Origin: Bacillota bacterium
GTDB lineage: Bacteria > Bacillota > Clostridia > Acetivibrionales > DSM-1351
Direction: 5' to 3'
Assembly (NCBI GenBank): GCA_023400235.1
Contig: JAEXFI010000035.1
Coordinates: 120,641 to 184,640 of the forward strand
DNA length: 64,000 bases
This document shows, one piece after another, positions 43,566 to 52,421 of the stretch. A program made the translations under genes and the position numbers. Below the pieces are notes generated by a model. The model had not been told where the DNA came from and ran no database searches. It was given only the letters and a program-made list of their open reading frames with translations. Within the stretch, counting starts at the first letter, position 1. Each line of letters begins with the position of its first letter.

Positions 43566-43913
43566 ATGAAGCTTGGTGAGGTTTGCATAGAGACAAACGA
43601 CGTATTAAGGCTGGCTGACTTTTACAGAAGGATTCTGAATATTTCATCTGAATGCAGGGATACTGTCCATCAATTCATAATAGAGGGGGGAGTGTCCTTA
43701 TCTGTTTACAATAACGGATTGCCCAAAAACAATCTGAATCAGAATATCAGCCTTGCATTTACGGTAGCGGACGTGGACAGGGAATATGAAAGGCTGCTGG
43801 AGCTGGGAATACATATAATCGATGCTCCAAGGCTGCAGCCCTGGGGTGCAAAAAACATGCATTTTTGTGATCCTGATGGAAACCATATATACTTCAGAAG
43901 TCTTGTAAAATGA
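43566..43913 (+). CDS. VOC (glyoxalase/bleomycin-resistance) family protein
   Basis: Single VOC domain of 115 residues with two beta-alpha-beta-beta-beta halves: KLGEVCIETNDVLRLADFYRR at the start and LAFTVADVDREYERLLELGI, then NMHFCDPDGNHIYF at the end. Such proteins are dimeric, often metal-dependent lyases, isomerases or drug-binding resistance proteins. The metal ligands of true glyoxalase I are not fully recognisable. AGAGGGG precedes the ATG. It is monocistronic behind a structured leader, and the MATE exporter gene lies downstream. The substrate is unknown. Confidence 0.8.
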   Translation: MKLGEVCIETNDVLRLADFYRRILNISSECRDTVHQFIIEGGVSLSVYNNGLPKNNLNQNISLAFTVADVDREYERLLELGIHIIDAPRLQPWGAKNMHFCDPDGNHIYFRSLVK

Positions 43914-44300
43914 CAGATTTTGCGTAAAAGACCATAAGTATTCCTTTGTTCAGTGAGTCGGAGATTTATATGGATTTGAAACTGGTAAATGTAAGGCGCT
44001 TCAACCAGTTCGTCCAGCTTCAATACGAAAGGAAGCCGCAGGTTTAAAGGAATAATCCCATGTCACCTTTACTATGACCTCCAGCGGTAAAGTTGTTTTG
44101 AAACAAGGAAGCCTCCCAAATACTTTGGAATATCTAAGAAATATCAGCATATGGCAGGTTATTCATTTAAAACAGTTGCAGGGCAGGTTTTTATTGTTTG
44201 AGGATATTCGATTATAGTTTTAAAATAATGAAATGCATACTTAATAAATACATCATTGCAGATTATTAACAGTATCTTATGCAACTAAAGAATAAAGGCC
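43914..44300. other. Gap between VOC and MATE genes
   Basis: About 390 bases with no convincing gene. A 25-codon frame at 43,970-44,047 (MDLKLVNVRRFNQFV...) has a GGAG site but is too short to judge and may be a gene remnant. No terminator or clear promoter is visible. Confidence 0.4.
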
Positions 44301-45653
44301 GTGATACATTTGTTTTCCAAAAAAGAATTAATACGACTTTTCTTTCCTGCATTTATTGAACAATTCCTTTCAGCAGCCATAGGAGTAGTCAATACTATGA
44401 TGGTAAGCGGGCTGGGGGCTTTTGCCGTCTCAGCGGTGGGCATAGTTGACTCCATAAACTTTGTTGCTATGAATCTATTTCTTTCAGTCGCCACAGGAGC
44501 GACAGTTGTAATAGCCCAGCACCTTGGTGCGGGAGACAGAAAAAAAGCATCAAACACTGCGGCACAATCAATCATATCAGTGTTCATTCTGTCTACCTTA
44601 ACGGGTTTGGGGCTTTTTATTTTTGGAAAGCAGATTATTGGCTTCATGTTCGGCGGGGCTGAGGCTGCGGTCAAGTCGGCTGCCTGGACATATATGATAT
44701 GTTCCGCAATATCATACCCTTTGTTGGGACTGTTCAACGTTTTCACCGGAATATTCCGCGCAAATAATAATTTTATTGCATCCATGATATCCATAGTAAT
44801 GTCAAACCTTGTAAATCTGGCCGTAGGAGCAGTTTGCATATTCTGGCTTGAACTGGGGGTTTTAGGTGCAGGTATAGGACTGGTTTCCGCGCGTCTGGTG
44901 GGTGCGGCCATATTGCTCTTCCAACTGCTGAGAAACCCGAAAATACACATAAAAACAGCATCCTTCAAAATCTCCCTGGGAATAATGAAGCCTGTTTTGT
45001 ATATCGGTGTGCCTGCGGGACTGGACAGCCTGGTATTCAATGGAGGAAAGCTTCTGGTACAGTCCATTGTGGCCTCTCTTGGAACAGCAGCTCTGGCGGC
45101 AAACAGCATAGCCGGGTCACTTAATTCCATTATTAACATTCCGGGAGGAGCTGTTTCCATAGTTGCAGTATCCATAATCGGCTACTATGCCGGGTCTGGG
45201 GATAAAGAGGCGCTCAGGAAGATGATAAACAAGCTTACCCTGTATGCCATGGTACTGCTGGCAGGGGTTTCACTTATATTTCTGCCGTTTGCCTCCCATA
45301 TACTGAAGCTTTATCAGCCCACAGACCAGGTCCTGACCATGTCACTGCATATAACCTATCTGACTCTGGCCTGTATACCCGTATTCTGGCCTGCAGCCTT
45401 TATAATGCCTGCTTGTCTCAGAAGCACCGGAGATGTTGTATATGTAACCACAGTATCCATGCTGAGCATGTGGCTCGTGAGAGTACTTTTGGGATATGTG
45501 CTGGTAAGGTATACAGGACTTGGTATTATGGGAATATGGATAGCCTGGTGCTTCGACTGGGTAACCAGAGGAGTTCCGTTCTATATAAGGGTATTTCGCA
45601 GGAAATATGAGAAATATTTGCCTGCTGAGGTGGAATCGTCAGCGGCGGGATAG
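44301..45653 (+). CDS. MATE family efflux transporter
   Basis: Multidrug/metabolite exporter of 450 residues with about twelve membrane helices in two six-helix halves. Typical MATE features are seen: LIRLFFPAFIEQFLSAAIG in helix 1, VNTMMVSGLGAFAVSAVGIVD in helix 2, ATGATVVIAQHLGAGDRKKA, and in the second half IGVPAGLDSLVFNGGKLLVQ and VSIIGYYAGSGDKEALR. The start is GTG at 44,301 with only a weak AAAGG upstream. Helix 1 begins immediately. It probably exchanges Na+ or H+ for cationic compounds. The gene stands alone; the substrate is unknown. Confidence 0.9.
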   Translation: MIHLFSKKELIRLFFPAFIEQFLSAAIGVVNTMMVSGLGAFAVSAVGIVDSINFVAMNLFLSVATGATVVIAQHLGAGDRKKASNTAAQSIISVFILSTLTGLGLFIFGKQIIGFMFGGAEAAVKSAAWTYMICSAISYPLLGLFNVFTGIFRANNNFIASMISIVMSNLVNLAVGAVCIFWLELGVLGAGIGLVSARLVGAAILLFQLLRNPKIHIKTASFKISLGIMKPVLYIGVPAGLDSLVFNGGKLLVQSIVASLGTAALAANSIAGSLNSIINIPGGAVSIVAVSIIGYYAGSGDKEALRKMINKLTLYAMVLLAGVSLIFLPFASHILKLYQPTDQVLTMSLHITYLTLACIPVFWPAAFIMPACLRSTGDVVYVTTVSMLSMWLVRVLLGYVLVRYTGLGIMGIWIAWCFDWVTRGVPFYIRVFRRKYEKYLPAEVESSAAG

Positions 45654-45771
45654 CATCTTTGTCCATGCTCTCTGGTAATAAGGGTAAAAGTAAGGCTGAA
45701 AATATAGATAAATTATAAATATTAAAAAGGTAAATAATAAATAATAAAAATTATGAAAAAAAATTAAATCA

Positions 45772-45800
45772 TTGCTAAAAATATTTGTATATGGTATACT
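45772..45800 (+). promoter_or_regulatory. Promoter of rpsB-tsf
   Basis: TTGCTA (45,772-45,777), a spacer of exactly 17 bases, TATACT (45,795-45,800). Initiation near 45,807 gives a leader of about 168 bases. Confidence 0.6.
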
Positions 45801-45829
45801 AGCAAACGAAAAAATACACACGCATTTGA

Positions 45830-45930
45830 AGTCAATTACATGCTGGTTTATTAAAAAGCTCAACCCGTGGTAATTGACTTTGTTAAAGTGTCAGCATGGC
45901 TGATGTAACCGTCAATGTCAAATTGAACGA
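45830..45930 (+). promoter_or_regulatory. Structured leader of rpsB, possible S2 autoregulatory site
   Basis: AAGTCAATTAC (45,830-45,840) pairs perfectly with GTAATTGACTT (45,870-45,880); a second hairpin TCAGC-ATG-GCTGA follows near 45,890-45,903. Ribosomal protein genes are often controlled by such leaders through the encoded protein. I cannot match this to a specific described motif. Confidence 0.5.
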
Positions 45931-45974
45931 AAAGTGGAATGCGGAGGTATTAACTTTAACGGAGGTGTTTTTAT

Positions 45975-46721
45975 ATGGCAGTTATTTCAATGAAACAACT
46001 TTTGGAGGCAGGTGTTCACTTTGGTCACCAGACTAGAAGATGGAACCCTAAGATGGCTGAATACATTTTTACAGAACGTAATGGTATTTACATCATCGAT
46101 CTTCAGAAAACAGTAAAGAAGGTAGACGATGCATACTTCTTCATAAGAGAAGTTGCAATGAACGGACAGGACGTTCTTTTCGTTGGTACAAAGAAGCAGG
46201 CTCAGGATTCTATAAAAGAAGAAGCCGACAGAAGCGGTCAGTTCTTTGTAAACAACAGATGGTTGGGCGGAATGCTCACCAACTTTAAGACTATTCGCAA
46301 GAGAATAGACAGATTGAACCAGTTAAATGCTATGGAAGCTGACGGAACCTTTGAAGTTCTTCCTAAAAAAGAAGTTATCAAGCTTAAAAAGGAAATGGAC
46401 GATCTTGAAAAGAACCTTGGCGGTATCAAGAATATGAAAAAGATTCCTGGGGCCATGTTTGTAGTTGACCCACGCAAGGAAAGAAATGCTATTCTTGAAG
46501 CTAAGAAGCTTGGTATTCCAGTTGTAGCCATAGTTGATACAAACTGTGATCCTGACGAGGTTGATTTTGTAATTCCTGGTAATGATGACGCTATAAGAGC
46601 TGTAAAGCTTATTGCAGCTAAAATCGCAGATGCCATAATCGAAGGACGTCAGGGCGAGCAGCTCGCTCCTGAGGTTGCTGAAACAGTTGAAGTTGAAGAA
46701 GCGGCAGTGGCTGCTGAATAA
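45975..46721 (+). CDS. rpsB: 30S ribosomal protein S2
   Basis: Small-subunit protein of 248 residues, usual length. Conserved segments include MKQLLEAGVHFGHQTRRWNPKM, IYIIDLQKTVKK, FVGTKKQAQDSI, NRWLGGMLTNFKTI and the C-terminal PVVAIVDTNCDPD with VDFVIPGNDDAIRA. An acidic Glu/Val-rich tail ends the protein. ACGGAGGTG precedes the ATG. It is followed by tsf, the order seen in nearly all bacteria. Wobble bases are A/T-rich and regular, typical of a highly expressed gene. Confidence 0.98.
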   Translation: MAVISMKQLLEAGVHFGHQTRRWNPKMAEYIFTERNGIYIIDLQKTVKKVDDAYFFIREVAMNGQDVLFVGTKKQAQDSIKEEADRSGQFFVNNRWLGGMLTNFKTIRKRIDRLNQLNAMEADGTFEVLPKKEVIKLKKEMDDLEKNLGGIKNMKKIPGAMFVVDPRKERNAILEAKKLGIPVVAIVDTNCDPDEVDFVIPGNDDAIRAVKLIAAKIADAIIEGRQGEQLAPEVAETVEVEEAAVAAE

Positions 46722-46896
46722 TAAACCGTAAAGTCATATATTGCCGGATTTTGTTCATAGCTGAATCCGGCAGTTAACTTGATTTTTTAAACTGAATATT
46801 TTACCATTACTAAAAAATTAATGACGGCGATAAATAAAAATTTATCCCATTTGCGCATGGGGTAATGATTTATCAATGTCGGAAATGGAGATAAAA

Positions 46897-47544
46897 ATGA
46901 TTACTGCAGAAATGGTAAGACAGCTCCGTGAAAGAACCGGAGCAGGGATGATGGACTGTAAAAAAGCTCTCACCGAAACTAATGGTGACGAAGAAAAAGC
47001 AGTTGAGTACCTGAGAGAAAAGGGAATAGCCAAGGCTGCAAGCAAGGCTGGAAGAGTAGCAGCTGAGGGCTTGGTTGAATCTTATATACATGGCGGTGGA
47101 AGAATCGGTGTTCTTGTAGAAGTAAATATTGAAACTGATTTCGCGGCAAAAAATGAAGAATTCAAGCAGTTGGTTAAGGACATTGCAATGCAGATAGCTG
47201 CAAGCAAGCCTGAATTCGTTAGGAGAGAAGAAGTTTCTGCTGCTCTTCTGGAAAACGAAAAAGAAATATTGAGAGCCCAGGCCAGAAATGAAGGCAAGCC
47301 TGAAAAAATCATTGACAAGATGGTTGAAGGCAGAATTGACAAATTCTATGGCGAAAAGTGCCTGATGGAGCAGCCTTTCATAAAGGATCCTGATATAACT
47401 GTAGATCAGCTCGTTAAGGAAAAGATAGCTCACATCGGTGAAAATATAACAGTTAGAAGATTTGTAAGATTTGAAAGAGGCGAAGGAATAGAAAAGAAGG
47501 AAGAAAACTTCGCTGATGAAGTATTGAAGCAAATAGGCGGTTGA
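46897..47544 (+). CDS. tsf: Elongation factor Ts
   Basis: Nucleotide exchange factor for EF-Tu, 215 residues, the short clostridial form. I start it at ATG 46,897 (MITAEMVRQLRERTGAGMMDCKKAL) because GGAGAT precedes it; an in-frame ATG seven codons earlier is less likely. The TDF-containing motif IETDFAAKNEEF that contacts EF-Tu is present, as is the UBA-like N-terminal domain. Cotranscribed with rpsB. A strong terminator follows. Confidence 0.97.
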   Translation: MITAEMVRQLRERTGAGMMDCKKALTETNGDEEKAVEYLREKGIAKAASKAGRVAAEGLVESYIHGGGRIGVLVEVNIETDFAAKNEEFKQLVKDIAMQIAASKPEFVRREEVSAALLENEKEILRAQARNEGKPEKIIDKMVEGRIDKFYGEKCLMEQPFIKDPDITVDQLVKEKIAHIGENITVRRFVRFERGEGIEKKEENFADEVLKQIGG

Positions 47545-47554
47545 TAATAAAAGG

Positions 47555-47630
47555 GGGCTGTTGCAAAACGAAATATTTTATTTGTTTTGTAACAGCCCTC
47601 TTTAGGAACATATATTGGTGTATGTTCCTT
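47555..47630 (+). terminator. Tandem terminators of rpsB-tsf
   Basis: GGGCTGTTGCAAAAC (47,555-47,569) pairs with GTTTTGTAACAGCCC (47,584-47,598), 15 pairs with one G-U, then TCTTT. A second hairpin, AGGAACATA...TATGTTCCT with TTTT, follows at about 47,604-47,634. Confidence 0.85.
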
Positions 47631-47744
47631 TTATTAGGGGCTTTTTAAATAAATTATACGTAAACAGCATAATTTTGGAGAAGTTGGTTAATGATTCGTT
47701 TGAAATACATACTTGTTAAATGATTTAGTTGACGGAGGAAAACC

Positions 47745-48452
47745 ATGTCTGAGTTAAAATATAAGAGAATAATGTTAAAGATCAGTGGAGAAGCTTTATC
47801 AGGTGAAAAAGGCAGTGGAATCGATACTGGTACAGTAAATGAAATATGTGACAGAATTCTTGAGGTACACAAACTGGGAGTTGAGATAGCAATCGTGGTA
47901 GGCGGTGGCAACTTCTGGAGAGGCAGAAGCGGAAAGGGCATGGATAGGACAACGGCGGACCATATGGGAATGCTGGCCACAGTAATAAACTCCCTGGGGC
48001 TTCAGGATGCACTTGAGTCCAGAGGTATTCAGGTTAGGGTGCAAACTGCTATAGAAATGAGGCAGATTGCTGAGCCGTATGTAAGGAGAAAGGCTGTCAG
48101 ACATCTGGAAAAGAAAAGAATTGTAATATTTGCCTGTGGCATGGGGAATCCTTATTTTTCAACCGATACTGCCGCAGCTCTCAGGGCTGCTGAAATTGAC
48201 GCCGAAGCAATACTTATGGCAAAAAATGTTGATGGCATTTATGATTCCGACCCTTCAAAAAATCCAGGTGCCATAAAATATGAAAGACTCAGTTATCAGG
48301 AGTATTTGAACAAAGGGCTGTGTGCCATTGATCTGACTGCGGCTTCCTTCTGCAAGGACAATGGGATTCCTACACTTGTATTCGGCCTTAGCGATCCTGA
48401 CAATATTATAAGAGCCGTAAAGGGTGAAGAGATTGGCACCACAATATATTGA
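47745..48452 (+). CDS. pyrH: UMP kinase
   Basis: Phosphorylates UMP to UDP, the bacterial hexameric amino-acid-kinase-fold enzyme. The 235-residue length is standard. Motifs: MLKISGEALSG at the N-terminus, IVVGGGNFWRG, TADHMGMLATVIN, NPYFSTDTAAALRA and NVDGIYDSDPSKNP. TGACGGAGG precedes the ATG. It sits between tsf and frr as in most Firmicutes. Confidence 0.97.
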   Translation: MSELKYKRIMLKISGEALSGEKGSGIDTGTVNEICDRILEVHKLGVEIAIVVGGGNFWRGRSGKGMDRTTADHMGMLATVINSLGLQDALESRGIQVRVQTAIEMRQIAEPYVRRKAVRHLEKKRIVIFACGMGNPYFSTDTAAALRAAEIDAEAILMAKNVDGIYDSDPSKNPGAIKYERLSYQEYLNKGLCAIDLTAASFCKDNGIPTLVFGLSDPDNIIRAVKGEEIGTTIY

Positions 48453-48591
48453 AATCCAATGTAATTAATTGTATTATATATAGTGAGCAAATAAATTAAG
48501 CTGGTGCGTTGGCTGGATTAATTTGTTCTGTAAGTATTTTTAAATATTAATATTCTAAAGTTGTTGGCAACGAATTTTTTAGGAGGATTTT

Positions 48592-49149
48592 ATGGATAAG
48601 GAGCTTTACAGACCTATTGAAGAAAAAATGAAAAAAACCATAAATGTTTTGAAGGATACCCTTTCAGGCATTAGGGCAGGGAGAGCTAATCCTCAGATAC
48701 TGGATAAGATTTCAATTGATTATTACGGTGCGCCCACTCCCATTCAACAGATTGCCACTGTGTCGGTACCCGAAGCTAGAGTTATACTGATACAGCCTTG
48801 GGAAGCCAAGCTCCTCAAGGATATAGAAAAGGAAATTCAGAAATCTGACATCGGAATCAACCCAAACAATGACGGCAAGGTTATTCGTCTTGTGTTTCCT
48901 GCCCTCACTGAAGAAAGGCGCAGAGATTTAACGAAAACGGTTAAAAAAGAAGGCGAGGATGCAAAGGTTGCAATAAGATCTATAAGAAGAGATTCCATAG
49001 AGCAGATGAAAACCAAAAAAAAGAACAGTGAGATAACTGAGGATGACTTAAAGGATGCTGAAAAGGATATTCAGAATCTTACCGATAAATTTATTGCGGA
49101 AATAGATCATATAGTTGAGGTCAAGGACAAGGAAATCATGGAAGTATGA
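48592..49149 (+). CDS. frr: Ribosome recycling factor
   Basis: Splits post-termination ribosomes together with EF-G. The 185-residue protein has the complete three-helix and beta-sandwich layout: SGIRAGRANPQILDKISIDYYG, TPIQQIATVSVPEARVI, PWEAKLLKDIEKEIQKSDIGINP and RRDLTKTVKKEGEDAKVAIRSIRRD. TAGGAGG precedes the ATG. Its stop overlaps the start of the next small gene (ATGA). Confidence 0.97.
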   Translation: MDKELYRPIEEKMKKTINVLKDTLSGIRAGRANPQILDKISIDYYGAPTPIQQIATVSVPEARVILIQPWEAKLLKDIEKEIQKSDIGINPNNDGKVIRLVFPALTEERRRDLTKTVKKEGEDAKVAIRSIRRDSIEQMKTKKKNSEITEDDLKDAEKDIQNLTDKFIAEIDHIVEVKDKEIMEV

Positions 49150-49337
49150 GCCGGTTGATAGGCTATACTCTGGGTGATGCTGTCCGTCAGGCGAAGAAGG
49201 ATGGGTTTGAAATCGAAAAAATCACTGTCACTGCTCCGCCGAAATTGCAGAGTCAGGAATATGATTATACATTCAGGGTGCTTCGTGTTACAGTCTCGGA
49301 AAATAAGCTCAGCATATTAGTATGTAAACCCCTCTAA
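49146..49337 (+). CDS. Conserved-position small protein, 63 aa, between frr and uppS
   Basis: Starts inside frr through an ATGA overlap, so it is translationally coupled. The product (SRLIGYTLGDAVRQAKKDGF, EKITVTAPPKL, FRVLRVTVSENKLSILVCKPL) suggests a short beta-alpha fold, soluble and basic. The frame uses the same codons as its neighbours and ends in the terminator stem, which supports a real gene. I do not know a family or function. Confidence 0.7.
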   Translation: MSRLIGYTLGDAVRQAKKDGFEIEKITVTAPPKLQSQEYDYTFRVLRVTVSENKLSILVCKPL

Positions 49338-49352
49338 TAGAGGGGTTGTTTT
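49327..49352 (+). terminator. Terminator of pyrH-frr
   Basis: ACCCCTC-TAATA-GAGGGGT followed by TGTTTT. The stop codon of the 63-aa gene is in the hairpin. Confidence 0.8.
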
Positions 49353-49472
49353 AAAAAATACCCTATTTGAAAAGGGTTTCCAAAACCTTGGGCTTGGATA
49401 CATAATTAGTACTGCTGGTTTTATGTTTGAGTAGGTGCACAGTGGCGGGCATGTAATAGGATGGAGGTCGAT

Positions 49473-50237
49473 ATGGGTCTTTGGACTGGAATTACACGGT
49501 TGTTCAGGCGACCGGAGAAGGCAAAAAGGGATTTTTCAACAATTCCCGGGCACATAGCAATTATTCCCGACGGCAATGGAAGATGGGCAAAAAAACGAGG
49601 CCTGCCTCGTAGTGTTGGACACAGGGAAGGTTCTATGGCACTTAAAAAGGTAGTTATTTATTGTTCCGACATAGGGGTTAAGTATTTATCGGTATTTGCC
49701 TTCTCCACGGAAAATTGGAAAAGGCCCAGGAGTGAAGTGGATGCTCTCATGGATTTGCTGGTTGAATTTTTGAGGAATGCAGAAAAGGAACTGGATGGCA
49801 GCAATGTACGGATAAAGGTAATAGGAGATACAAAGGGTCTTCCGGAAGAATTGCAGCAGGAGATATTGAGGGTGGAAAAGCTGACGGGTGTTAATGACGG
49901 ACTGAATCTTATAATTTGCCTCAACTATGGAGGCAGGATTGAACTTCTGGATGCGGTCAAAAAAATAGCCGCCAAGGTCAAAGAGGGAAAGCTGAAGGTC
50001 GAGGATATTGATGAGCGGCAATTGGAGAGCTGTCTTTATACTGTCGGAATACCTGAGCCGGACCTGCTTATAAGAACCAGCGGTGAACAGAGAATCAGCA
50101 ACTATCTGCTCTGGCAGTGTGCCTATACGGAGTTCTGGTTTACCCCCGAACTCTGGCCTGATATAAATGGAAGCCATATTGCTGAGGCATTAAAGGCTTT
50201 TGAACTGAGAAACAGAAGATTTGGCGGGATTAATTAA
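49473..50237 (+). CDS. uppS: Undecaprenyl diphosphate synthase (isoprenyl transferase)
   Basis: Adds isopentenyl units in cis to make the lipid carrier for peptidoglycan. The start ATG 49,473 follows GGAGG; an upstream in-frame ATG at 49,461 overlaps that site. The 254-residue protein has HIAIIPDGNGRWAKKRGLP (catalytic Asp), GHREGSMALKKV, FAFSTENWKRP and the C-terminal PDLLIRTSGEQRISNYLLWQ with EFWFTPELWPD. First gene of the run uppS-cdsA-dxr-rseP-ispG. Confidence 0.97.
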   Translation: MGLWTGITRLFRRPEKAKRDFSTIPGHIAIIPDGNGRWAKKRGLPRSVGHREGSMALKKVVIYCSDIGVKYLSVFAFSTENWKRPRSEVDALMDLLVEFLRNAEKELDGSNVRIKVIGDTKGLPEELQQEILRVEKLTGVNDGLNLIICLNYGGRIELLDAVKKIAAKVKEGKLKVEDIDERQLESCLYTVGIPEPDLLIRTSGEQRISNYLLWQCAYTEFWFTPELWPDINGSHIAEALKAFELRNRRFGGIN

Positions 50238-50298
50238 TGAATTCCCATAAAATATTTCGGCCTTTAGAATATTAAAAAGGCGGGTGTGACACGGAGGC

Positions 50299-51126
50299 AT
50301 GATGTTAAAAACAAGAGTTATCAGTGCGTTGGTAGGTTTGGCTCTGCTTATAGCCGTATTGTACATGGGGTCTGTGGTATTGGGAGTAATCGTCAGTATC
50401 ATAGCTGCAATAGGGCTGTATGAGTTTTACAATTCCGCAGCAAAGCTGAAGGCTATACAGCCAATCAAGGTTGTAGGCTATTTGTCCATAGTTCCCCTAT
50501 TACTCCTTGGACTTGAGGAGCTGGGCTGGTATAAGCTGGATTTAGGTTTGCTGACCGGGATTTCCACCTGTATTATAATTTTTTTATGTATGACTTTTAT
50601 TGTATTCGAGCATAAGAAGTATAATATTGCAGATGCCTGCATTACAGCCTTTGGTATTGCCTATGTCCCATTTCTCATGAGCTTTTTGATTCTCATAAGA
50701 AACATGGAGCACGGTATGCTCCTCATATGGTTGATATTCATCGGCGCATGGGGTACGGATACTATGGCCTACACCTGCGGGAGGCTTTTCGGGAAAAGGA
50801 AGATCATCCCTGAGATCAGTCCCAAGAAAACTGTTGCCGGAGCTGTCGGCGGCATTTTCGGGTGTGTATTGCTCATGCTCCTGTTTGGTTTCATAGCTCA
50901 GACATATTTTGATTTAAAGCTTTCATATATGGCACTTGCACTGTTGGGTATTTTCTGTGGGGTTATATCACAGATAGGCGACTGGTCGGCGTCTGCGGTA
51001 AAAAGATATGTAAATGTGAAGGACTACGGCAGCATTATGCCGGGCCACGGGGGAGTACTGGACAGATTCGACAGCATATTGTTTGTCGCTCCGGTGGTTT
51101 ACTATTTTCTAGTACTGTTTTTATAA
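50299..51126 (+). CDS. cdsA: Phosphatidate cytidylyltransferase
   Basis: Makes CDP-diacylglycerol from phosphatidate and CTP. Integral membrane protein of 275 residues with about eight helices. The CdsA signature lies near the C-terminus: SAVKRYVNVKDYGSIMPGHG followed by GVLDRFDSI, with the metal-binding Asp. The upstream region AWGTDTMAYTCGRLFGKRKI also belongs to the family. Weak ACGGAGGC precedes the ATG. Confidence 0.96.
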   Translation: MMLKTRVISALVGLALLIAVLYMGSVVLGVIVSIIAAIGLYEFYNSAAKLKAIQPIKVVGYLSIVPLLLLGLEELGWYKLDLGLLTGISTCIIIFLCMTFIVFEHKKYNIADACITAFGIAYVPFLMSFLILIRNMEHGMLLIWLIFIGAWGTDTMAYTCGRLFGKRKIIPEISPKKTVAGAVGGIFGCVLLMLLFGFIAQTYFDLKLSYMALALLGIFCGVISQIGDWSASAVKRYVNVKDYGSIMPGHGGVLDRFDSILFVAPVVYYFLVLFL

Positions 51127-51238
51127 GACTTTTAAATCTATCGGCTCAAGGGTATCGGTAAAAACCGCTGCTTTCAGCAATGACATTGTTTGCCTGAGAG
51201 CAGGGGGCTTCCTGATGATGCCAGGGCCTGGAGGTAAA

Positions 51239-52402
51239 ATGGCAGAGGTTATTTCTATTCTGGGATCAACTGGTTCCATAGGCGTTCAAACCTTGGACGT
51301 GGCAAGAAATCTTGGAATAAAGGTTGCAGCAATGTCTGCAAATTCAAATATAGATTTACTGGAAGAACAGGTGCAGGAGTTTAAACCCCGGTTGGTTTCA
51401 GTGGGGGATGAAAAGCTTGCCGCCGAGCTTAAGAGCAGACTGGCGGGAATGAAGGTTCAGATCTTATGGGGGCTTGAAGGAATGCTCCGCACAGTGGATA
51501 TTCAGGAAGCGGACACAGTTGTTACCTCAGTGGTTGGTACGGCCGGACTGATACCTACCATGCACGCCATAAAAAGCGGTAAAAACATAGCTCTGGCAAA
51601 CAAAGAGACCCTTGTAACCGCAGGACGGCTGGTTATGCAGGAGGCAGAGGTTCAAGGCGTTAAAATATTTCCCGTGGACTCTGAGCATTCGGCAATATAC
51701 CAATGCCTTATGGGCAATAATGAAAAGCAGGTGGAGAAGATAATTTTAACTGCTTCAGGAGGGCCTTTCAGAGGCAGAACCGGGGAAGAGCTTCGGAATA
51801 TAACTCCCGCCCAGGCTTTGAAACATCCCAACTGGAGTATGGGCAGCAAGATAACCATTGATTCTGCCACACTTATGAATAAGGGCTTGGAAGTAATTGA
51901 GGCAAAATGGCTGTTTGACAAAGAACTCGACAGGATTCAAGTGCTGGTGCACCCTCAAAGTATAATTCATTCCATGATAGAATATATTGACGGCTCGGTA
52001 ATGGCGCAATTAGGTTCTCCTGATATGAGGATACCTATCCAGCTGGCTCTTACCTATCCAGACAGACGGCCTAATAATTTTCCAAAGCTGGATCTGCTGA
52101 AAAACTCACAGCTGACTTTTGAAGAACCCGATGTGAAAACCTTCAGATGTCTGCAACTGGCCTTTGATGCCTTGAGGGAAGGCGGAACTATGCCAGCTGC
52201 TATGAATGCTGCCAACGAAGTCGCGGTAGCGGCATTTTTAAAAAACAGAATATCATTTACCGGCATCCCGGATATAATAGAAAGGGTAATGCTGGCTCAT
52301 ACAGTGAATATTTGTCCAGGCCTGGACGATATAATAGAAATAGACGGCTGGGCGAGAAGGCAGGCCGAAAAGGAAGTCAAAGGACAGACAGATATCCTTT
52401 AA
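51239..52402 (+). CDS. dxr: 1-deoxy-D-xylulose 5-phosphate reductoisomerase
   Basis: First committed step of the methylerythritol phosphate pathway; NADPH-dependent. Start ATG 51,239 after GGAGG is preferred over 51,215. The 387-residue protein shows the nucleotide-binding ISILGSTGSIGVQTLDV, NKETLVTAGRLV, the metal-binding DSEHSAIYQCL, SGGPFRGRTGEEL and MNKGLEVIEAKWLFD. With uppS and ispG in the same run, isoprenoid supply and use are co-encoded. Confidence 0.97.
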   Translation: MAEVISILGSTGSIGVQTLDVARNLGIKVAAMSANSNIDLLEEQVQEFKPRLVSVGDEKLAAELKSRLAGMKVQILWGLEGMLRTVDIQEADTVVTSVVGTAGLIPTMHAIKSGKNIALANKETLVTAGRLVMQEAEVQGVKIFPVDSEHSAIYQCLMGNNEKQVEKIILTASGGPFRGRTGEELRNITPAQALKHPNWSMGSKITIDSATLMNKGLEVIEAKWLFDKELDRIQVLVHPQSIIHSMIEYIDGSVMAQLGSPDMRIPIQLALTYPDRRPNNFPKLDLLKNSQLTFEEPDVKTFRCLQLAFDALREGGTMPAAMNAANEVAVAAFLKNRISFTGIPDIIERVMLAHTVNICPGLDDIIEIDGWARRQAEKEVKGQTDIL

Positions 52403-52421
52403 AAGAGAAATGGAGGAATTT

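Noticed and set aside
44285..45175. Long minus-strand frame opposite the MATE gene
   Set aside because: It is the mirror of a clear membrane transporter; no ribosome site and a composition driven by the opposite strand.
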